64,000 bases of DNA from Mytilus edulis (taxonomy: Eukaryota > Mollusca > Bivalvia > Mytilida > Mytilidae): NCBI RefSeq assembly GCF_963676685.1, contig NC_092349.1, positions 35,508,293-35,572,292 on the forward strand, written 5' to 3'. Below are positions 58,201 through 64,000 of the stretch, piece by piece. Position 1 is the stretch's first letter. Each line of letters begins with the position of its first letter. The position numbers were made by a program, and so were the translations under genes. The notes beneath the pieces are model-generated. The model had not been told where the DNA came from. It was given only the letters and a program-made list of their open reading frames with translations, and made no database searches.

Positions 58201-60447
58201 GCCTCGAACTATGCAGAATTATATTTTAATCGATTGATTACAGATATCAAACATGCAGAATTTGAAAATGCGTTTCGAAATATGCAGATAGCAAACAGCA
58301 CGTATGAAAAAGAATTGATCGATCATGTAAAAAAGTCTGAAGAAGTTCTACAGATATTAGCTTCTAGCTGCTTGCCATTGATTTTGTCCGTAGAGAATGA
58401 TTTCAGTGAGTTCTTAGACCTTATCTTAAAAGAGCGCGAGAAATTGGGGTTGTCCCGAGAAATAGTGATTGTAAGACAGGATGATTTTGACGTCATCGAT
58501 TATGATGATCGAGAATTGTTGAAATTAGAATTATCGAATAATGACGAGGAGATTATTTTAATGTTTGCATGTTTATGCGGAAGCGTACGTGTCGTTAAAC
58601 TTCTTCTTCGCCTCGGATATTATATAAATTATCAAAATTATATGCAAAAAGCACCCATACATCTAGCATGTTTACGTGGAAAAGAAGACGTTGTCAAAGT
58701 ACTGCTAGGCATACAATTCGCAGTGAAAGAGGATGACGGCAGTCACAAATCGCTCGAAACCGACTGCGATATTGATATTCAGGATGTTAATGGTCTAACA
58801 GCACTTCATATCGCTTGTAAAATGGGTCATATAAATATCGTCAATCTATTATTAAAAAAGTGGAAATGTTCGTTAAGCGATACAGACGAACAAGGCAGAA
58901 TCGCGTTATTCGCAGAGGATAAATTTAGCGTAACAGACAACCAGGGTAGAAATGCATTGCATTTAGCATTCGTAAACGGTTCAGAGGACATAATCAAAAT
59001 GCTGTTTCAAGCAATTTCATTAGCTAACACTACTGATCCGGGTCAACATGCTGCTGAAAGTCATGAAAAAATGCCTCTATGTAATCTGATGAACACACAA
59101 GACAAATATGGAAAGACATTTCTTTTTACAGCCTGTGAAAACGACAATAATAATTGTGTTGAATTTCTACTGAAATACGGATGTTGCAATATTAACCTTT
59201 GTAATGATCGTAATGAAACACCGGTCTTTCGTGCCTGTCAATATGATAATACAGGACTCGTAGACATTCTGGTAAAATATAAGGCAGATGTTAATATCAA
59301 AGACATAACTGGTAGAACGCCATTACATGTTTCCATAGAAAACAAAAATGAAAACATGGTGAACAGTATATTGAATAATAAGAACTGCGAAGTGAATGCT
59401 ATAAATCATGAAGATGATGATGACTCTTGCATATCTTATTCTGCTCTACATTTTGCCATTTTTAGAAAAAACATTAACATTGTCAAAATCCTACTAAATG
59501 CAGAGTGCAATAATAAGTGTGACATAAATTTAACTCATTTAGACCGTAAAACACCATTAATGACAGCAGTTTCAACTGGCTCTACAGATATTGCCGAACT
59601 TTTAATTAAAAGCGATTGCGATTTGAATAGATATGATAGCAATGGCAGAAAAGCCTTTCATATTGCATGTGAAAACAATTACAATGGAGATATAATCGCA
59701 CTTTTTTTAGAACTAAAAGAAGACTTTGACGTGAATGATGTAGACAGTGTATTATATCGAACCGGTCTACATCACGCGGTGACTGGCAACAATATAAAAG
59801 GTGTTAAACTTTTGATGAAAAAAAAAATCAACATTAATATGCAGGATAAATACTTAGAAACAGCAATACACCATGCATATCGGTGTAGCAAATTCGAAAT
59901 AGTAAGGGAACTTTTAAAAAACCAGGAATGCGATATAAACCTGCTTGATAACACGGGGAGGAATTTATTGCATATTGCATGTACTAATAATGACATTTCA
60001 ATGGTGCGAACCTTATTGAGGAAAAACTGCGCAATTAATGCTCGAGACGAATTAGACAGAACACCATTGCATATGACCATGAGCTCAAATTATATGGATA
60101 TATTTACCATACTAGTCAAGAAAGGAGATCTTTATGTTAAAAACTTGAATGGTCAGACTGTGCTTCATATTGCATGCCGGGAGCAACGCATGGGTGCAGT
60201 AAAACTTATATTACAGAATGCATGCGATGTTAATATTCAAGATAACTCGGGTAAAACGGCGTTGCATATAGCAGCCGAAGGAGACGATCCTTCTATTGTA
60301 AGAGAATTATTAAAAATAAAGAACAAATTAGACCTCTGCGATACCAGTGGAAAGACAGCACGTTATTATGCGCGGGAAAATTGCAACAAAGAAATTGACA
60401 AAACATTTAAGCAATTTATGGGAGAAACTGGAGATGAAAACAAATAA
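52232..60447 (+). CDS. HEPN (DZIP3-like) - STAND NTPase - ankyrin-repeat protein
   Basis: Coding exons: 52232-52451 (exon start 52211), 53750-53967, 56381-56504 and 56972-60447. Junctions are GT-AG and all phases agree, giving 1345 residues. Residues about 8-170 match the DZIP3-like HEPN domain (FARINRLLQ, NHYQWTLLFP, SSLDFDLTLMICLLKNL, HYRNTVVH, KYWEHITDAICKLGG). The HEPN ribonuclease-type motif R-x4-H is intact (Arg121, His126). A STAND/nSTAND3-type NTPase follows: Walker A GKPGTGKT at 230-237, Walker B FVIDDF with Asp340-Asp341, and sensor-like VTCR ending Arg381. A Lys-rich insert sits at about 277-320. Residues about 710-1340 are some 16 ankyrin repeats (LHIACK, LLHIACT, ALHIAAE and similar). 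This order of effector, switch and sensor is NLR-like, and the family is expanded in bivalves. An intracellular immune role is inferred. The start is chosen because MSKPNKEKENFARI resembles family N-termini. Confidence 0.9.
52895..53215 (+). repeat. Interspersed repeat family 'TATGATTGCCAATGAGACA', long copy
   Basis: It runs from GTGTGATATGATTGCCAATGAG, through TTATAGGCAACCGTACGGCC and TATGCCGTATG, to AAACAAAAGACAACCACTGAAC. It lies in the intron between the first two certain coding exons. Confidence 0.7.
54900..55130 (+). repeat. Interspersed repeat family 'CCAAGTCAGGAATATGACAG', diverged copy
   Basis: AAACCAGGTTTAATCAACAATT, then GCAAGTCAGGAATAAGACAG and TCCATTCGTTTGATGTGG. Intronic. Confidence 0.6.
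55190..55245 (-). repeat. Small diverged fragment of the hammerhead element (subfamily B side)
   Basis: CCGTATTTTCATATTATTATCGAGGTGCTGGCTATTCATGC parallels TCCGTATTTTCATGCCAATACCGAAGTACTGGC near 4646-4680. It is oriented opposite to the adjacent array. Confidence 0.45.
55528..55574 (+). ncRNA. Hammerhead ribozyme, type I, subfamily A, intronic copy 1 (intact)
   Basis: Stem I strand GCGUCA, core CUGAUGA, stem II GUCU/AGAC with loop UAUGU, GAA, stem III palindrome ACGCGCGU, cleavage-site C, then UGGCGU closing stem I with one G-U pair. All core bases are present. The GAAACGCGCGUC arrangement with a loopless stem III closely resembles the schistosome satellite hammerhead. Confidence 0.85.
55885..55931 (+). 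ncRNA. Hammerhead ribozyme, type I, subfamily A, intronic copy 2
   Basis: As copy 1, except stem III is ACGCGUGU, where one pair becomes G-U. All core bases are intact, so it should fold. Confidence 0.82.
56242..56288 (+). ncRNA. Hammerhead ribozyme, type I, subfamily A, intronic copy 3 (damaged)
   Basis: Core and stems II and III are intact, but the strand after the cleavage site reads CTGCGT instead of TGGCGT. This breaks the two pairs of stem I nearest the core, so the copy is probably inactive or slow. Confidence 0.75.
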
Positions 60448-60448
60448 A
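60443..60448 (+). terminator. AATAAA overlapping the stop codon of the ankyrin gene
   Basis: The stop TAA (60445-60447) lies inside AATAAA. Use of this signal would give a 3' UTR of about 15-30 nt. A second AATAAA follows near 60545, which is a more ordinary choice. Confidence 0.45.
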
Positions 60449-60454
60449 GCAAAA

Positions 60455-60935
60455 TAATGAAATACCAAAAAGATACATGTTATTATAAACTATAAGCAGA
60501 ACTATATTTTAGGCAAGGTTTATGAAAAATTAGAAACTTATCAAAATAAATACATGAAATACTAACCTTTATGATAAACATTATTATGTAAATCTGGATG
60601 GTTGGATATACGAGATTAACTTCAAAGACATAACCACCGAAACTTATCTGAAAGAAATTCAATGGTCAACATCTGAAAAGAAAAATATGCCTGACCGGTT
60701 CTGGTCGATCCTTTGCCTTATGCAAAATAAGAATAATATAATGATTTTTAACGCTCGTAACCCATTATTGAAAACAAATATTAAGAGACATCCCAATGTA
60801 ATGCATATCGATGCCAAATCATCCTTTTGTTTTACTTGTTGAACTGTTCCCGTCCTGAACGAAAAACATAAAAAGTGAAATGTGGTTTCGTTGCAATTTA
60901 GACAACAATCAGCCAAAGTTAAAATCAAGTGAATA
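60455..60935. other. Downstream flank of the ankyrin gene, nothing recognised
   Basis: AT-rich; it contains the second AATAAA near 60545 and no supportable frame. Confidence 0.45.
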
Positions 60936-60939
60936 GAAA

Positions 60940-61165
60940 TAGTAATAGGCTATCGTAAGTCCTTCACCAATGAGAAAAAACGCGCACCGTATAATCAGCT
61001 ATATAACATGTATAAGGCGCCGACATGAAAAATATGAAATAATACAATTGAGGAAACTGACGGCTTGATCTATAACATAACAATTCACGGAAAGAAAAAA
61101 ATAACGAACAAAACCAAACGACAACCACTTAACTAAATATCTTTACTTACAAATACATATCGCAA
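60940..61165 (+). repeat. Interspersed repeat family 'TATGATTGCCAATGAGACA', 5'-truncated copy
   Basis: CCTTCACCAATGAGAAAAAACG, then CACCGTATAATCAGCTATATAAC, AAGGCGCCGACATGAAA and CAAACGACAACCACTTAAC. Confidence 0.65.
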
Positions 61166-61404
61166 ACCCTTTTATTTGGGACAGTGGTGTAATAGTTAAA
61201 CATAAGAACAAATTATCAATCAACGCTGGGAAGTGCTTCACCAGTCATATCGGTAAAGAGCAGGAAAAAAATATTTCACATAGTGGACATGGCCAGGTAT
61301 TTATACATCCTATACAAATTAAGATGTACAGATCTGAAAGTAATCGCATTTACGGACAGGTTATTCAAGCCCCAACAAATTAATGGAAAATCGTGTATCT
61401 CAGA

Positions 61405-61545
61405 CCTATAGAGGGGATAAAGATACCAGAGGGATAGTCAATTTTATAGATCGAAAAGAATAGAAGCTGACAACTTCATGGCTAAAATTGAAAAAGACAA
61501 ACAGACAAACAATAGTACACAAGACACAACATAGAAAACTAAAGA
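61405..61545 (+). repeat. Interspersed repeat family 'GCCATGGCTAA', plus orientation
   Basis: AAGATACCAGAGGGATAGTC, CTTCATGGCTAAAATTG, AAAAGACAAACAGACAAACAA and CAAGACACAACATAGAAAAC. Confidence 0.7.
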
Positions 61546-61568
61546 CTAAACGGGATTGCCGAAATGTG

Positions 61569-61675
61569 ACAGTGTGACTGGGGCTATTAGAAACTATTCA
61601 AAGTAAGTGTAACGTAAATCTGTGTGATAACAATGAAAAGACCGCATTTTTGTTATGTGCTTGCCAATTGCATCA
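61569..61675 (+). pseudogene. Ankyrin-repeat relic, likely from a paralogue of the upstream gene
   Basis: In one frame the sequence reads LLETIQSKCNVNLCDNNEKTAF, then LLCACQLH (bases about 61587-61668). This parallels LLKYGCCNINLCNDRNETPVF-RACQYDN of the intact gene near 59170-59240. An in-frame TGA lies just upstream, and similarity ends before the satellite at 61738. It is probably a remnant of a neighbouring tandem paralogue. It is short, so chance similarity is not excluded. Confidence 0.5.
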
Positions 61676-61737
61676 AATATATAGTCATACAATTCACGGG
61701 GGAAAAATACAACGAAGGAGAGTTAATTAAGAAGAGA

Positions 61738-64000
61738 ATAGTTATCAAAAGTACCAGGATTATAATTTTATACGCCAGACGCGCGTTTCGTCTACATAAG
61801 ACTCATCAGTGACGCTCAGATCAAAATAGTTAAAAAGCCAAATAAATACAAAGTTGAAGAGCATTGAGGACCCAAAATTCCAAAAAGTTGTGCCAAATAC
61901 GGCTAAGGTATTCTACTCCTGGGGTATGAAAATCCTTAGTTTTTCGAAAAATTCAAAGTTTTGTAAACAGAAAATTTATAAAAATGACCATATAATTGAT
62001 ATTCATGTCAACACCGAAGTGCTGACTACTGGGCTGGTGATACCCTCGGGGACGAAACGTCCACCAGCAGTGGCATCGACCCAGTGGTGTAAATAGTTAT
62101 CAAAAGTACCAGGATTATAATTTTATACGCCAGACGCGCGTTTCGTCTACATAAGACTCATCAGTGACGCTCAGATCAAAATAGTTAAAAAGCCAAATAA
62201 ATACAAAGTTGAAGAGCATTGAGGACCCAAAATTCCAAAAAGTTGTGCCAAATACGGCTAAGGTATTCTACTCCTGGGGTATGAAAATCCTTAGTTTTTC
62301 GAAAAATTCAAAGTTTTGTAAACAGAAAATTTATAAAAATGACCATATAATTGATATTCATGTCAACACCGAAGTGCTGACTACTGGGCTGGTGATACCC
62401 TCGGGGACGAAACGTCCACCAGCAGTGGCATCGACCCAGTGGTGTAAATAGTTATCAAAAGTACCAGGATTATAATTTTATACGCCAGACGCGCGTTTCG
62501 TCTACATAAGACTCATCAGTGACGCTCAGATCAAAATAGTTAAAAAGCCAAATAAATACAAAGTTGAAGAGCATTGAGGACCCAAAATTCCAAAAAGTTG
62601 TGCCAAATACGGCTAAGGTATTCTACTCCTGGGGTATGAAAATCCTTAGTTTTTCGAAAAATTCAAAGTTTTGTAAACAGAAAATTTATAAAAATGACCA
62701 TATAATTGATATTCATGTCAACACCGAAGTGCTGACTACTGGGCTGGTGATACCCTCGGGGACGAAACGTCCACCAGCAGTGGCATCGACCCAGTGGTGT
62801 AAATAGTTATCAAAAGTACCAGGATTATAATTTTATACGCCAGACGCGCGTTTCGTCTACATAAGACTCATCAGTGACGCTCAGATCAAAATAGTTAAAA
62901 AGCCAAATAAATACAAAGTTGAAGAGCATTGAGGACCCAAAATTCCAAAAAGTTGTGCCAAATACGGCTAAGGTATTCTACTCCTGGGGTATGAAAATCC
63001 TTAGTTTTTCGAAAAATTCAAAGTTTTGTAAACAGAAAATTTATAAAAATGACCATATAATTGATATTCATGTCAACACCGAAGTGCTGACTACTGGGCT
63101 GGTGATACCCTCGGGGACGAAACGTCCACCAGCAGTGGCATCGACCCAGTGGTGTAAATAGTTATCAAAAGTACCAGGATTATAATTTTATACGCCAGAC
63201 GCGCGTTTCGTCTACATAAGACTCATCAGTGACGCTCAGATCAAAATAGTTAAAAAGCCAAATAAATACAAAGTTGAAGAGCATTGAGGACCCAAAATTC
63301 CAAAAAGTTGTGCCAAATACGGCTAAGGTATTCTACTCCTGGGGTATGAAAATCCTTAGTTTTTCGAAAAATTCAAAGTTTTGTAAACAGAAAATTTATA
63401 AAAATGACCATATAATTGATATTCATGTCAACACCGAAGTGCTGACTACTGGGCTGGTGATACCCTCGGGGACGAAACGTCCACCAGCAGTGGCATCGAC
63501 CCAGTGGTGTAAATAGTTATCAAAAGTACCAGGATTATAATTTTATACGCCAGACGCGCGTTTCGTCTACATAAGACTCATCAGTGACGCTCAGATCAAA
63601 ATAGTTAAAAAGCCAAATAAATACAAAGTTGAAGAGCATTGAGGACCCAAAATTCCAAAAAGTTGTGCCAAATACGGCTAAGGTATTCTACTCCTGGGGT
63701 ATGAAAATCCTTAGTTTTTCGAAAAATTCAAAGTTTTGTAAACAGAAAATTTATAAAAATGACCATATAATTGATATTCATGTCAACACCGAAGTGCTGA
63801 CTACTGGGCTGGTGATACCCTCGGGGACGAAACGTCCACCAGCAGTGGCATCGACCCAGTGGTGTAAATAGTTATCAAAAGTACCAGGATTATAATTTTA
63901 TACGCCAGACGCGCGTTTCGTCTACATAAGACTCATCAGTGACGCTCAGATCAAAATAGTTAAAAAGCCAAATAAATACAAAGTTGAAGAGCATTGAGGA
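61738..64000 (-). repeat. 355-bp satellite (hammerhead element, subfamily A), at least 6.4 monomers
   Basis: Monomers repeat every 355 bp exactly and look identical by eye; six consecutive monomers give the same spurious 80-residue frame. The array runs off the window end. Each monomer carries the GGGCTGGTGATACCCTCGGGG block and a hammerhead ribozyme on the minus strand. Head-to-tail perfect copies indicate very recent amplification, or an assembly from repeated reads. The array starts at the same point of the monomer at which it continues, with no flanking duplication recognised. Confidence 0.95.
61771..61817 (-). ncRNA. Hammerhead ribozyme, type I, subfamily A, first of seven identical satellite copies
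   Basis: Minus strand: GCGUCA, CUGAUGA, GUCU-UAUGU-AGAC, GAA, ACGCGCGU, C, UGGCGU. Predicted cleavage is between 61778 and 61777. The same segment recurs at 62126-62172, 62481-62527, 62836-62882, 63191-63237, 63546-63592 and 63901-63947. A multimeric minus-strand transcript would be cut into 355-nt monomers with 5'-OH and 2',3'-cyclic phosphate ends suited to circularisation. Confidence 0.88.

Noticed and set aside
57211-60080. Minus-strand frames inside the ankyrin gene
   Set aside because: They are shadows of the long plus-strand coding exon.
61854-63871. Six identical 80-residue plus-strand frames
   Set aside because: These are the same stretch of the 355-bp satellite read six times. The informative strand is the minus strand, which carries the ribozyme.

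Overview
The window is animal nuclear DNA: about two-thirds A+T, intron-containing genes with GT-AG junctions, TATA boxes and AATAAA signals, and dense interspersed repeats. Several repeat families, the expanded gene type at the right and the BEL/Pao relic fit a bivalve mollusc, most likely a marine mussel of the genus Mytilus. That assignment rests on recognising the repeat families by eye, not on a search.

Layout. 1-12,150 is mostly repeats: an inverted-repeat element (1213-1846), a 21-bp minisatellite (2650-4975) interrupted by a dimer of a hammerhead-ribozyme element that itself carries a hAT-like insertion, a fold-back TCCGTT/AACGGA block (5010-5910) and local duplications. 12,150-21,080 holds one complete plus-strand gene for a secreted trypsin-fold protein. 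Assembled from exons it gives 275 residues, needs a 17-nt microexon, and has lost all three catalytic residues, so it is a serine protease homologue (pseudoprotease). 21,400-33,950 is repeats and duplicated flanking DNA, including a second copy of the protease promoter region (25,985-26,765) with no gene found behind it. 34,067-37,470 is a minus-strand, frameshifted and internally deleted BEL/Pao retrotransposon. 38,775-44,000 holds tandem repeats and a terminal-inverted-repeat element. 44,364-44,482 looks like a promoter plus first noncoding exon. 47,789-48,151 is a minus-strand first exon resembling mollusc transposon-derived proteins. 52,232-60,447 is a complete multi-exon gene for a 1345-residue HEPN (DZIP3-like) - STAND NTPase - ankyrin-repeat protein, an NLR-like architecture. 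61,738 to the window end is a nearly perfect 355-bp satellite that continues beyond the window.

Main observation. The 355-bp satellite, the three-copy array in the intron of the HEPN-STAND-ankyrin gene, the dimer at 3784-4903 and a single copy at 51.5 kb each carry a minimal type I hammerhead ribozyme. Three diverged subfamilies can be read here. They differ in all three helices, but nearly every change is compensated on the partner strand while the catalytic core stays the same. This is direct evidence of selection on RNA structure. The intronic copies lie in sense with the immune-type gene, and the downstream array lies in antisense, which suggests intron self-cleavage, circular RNA production or a long inverted repeat across the 3' half of the gene.
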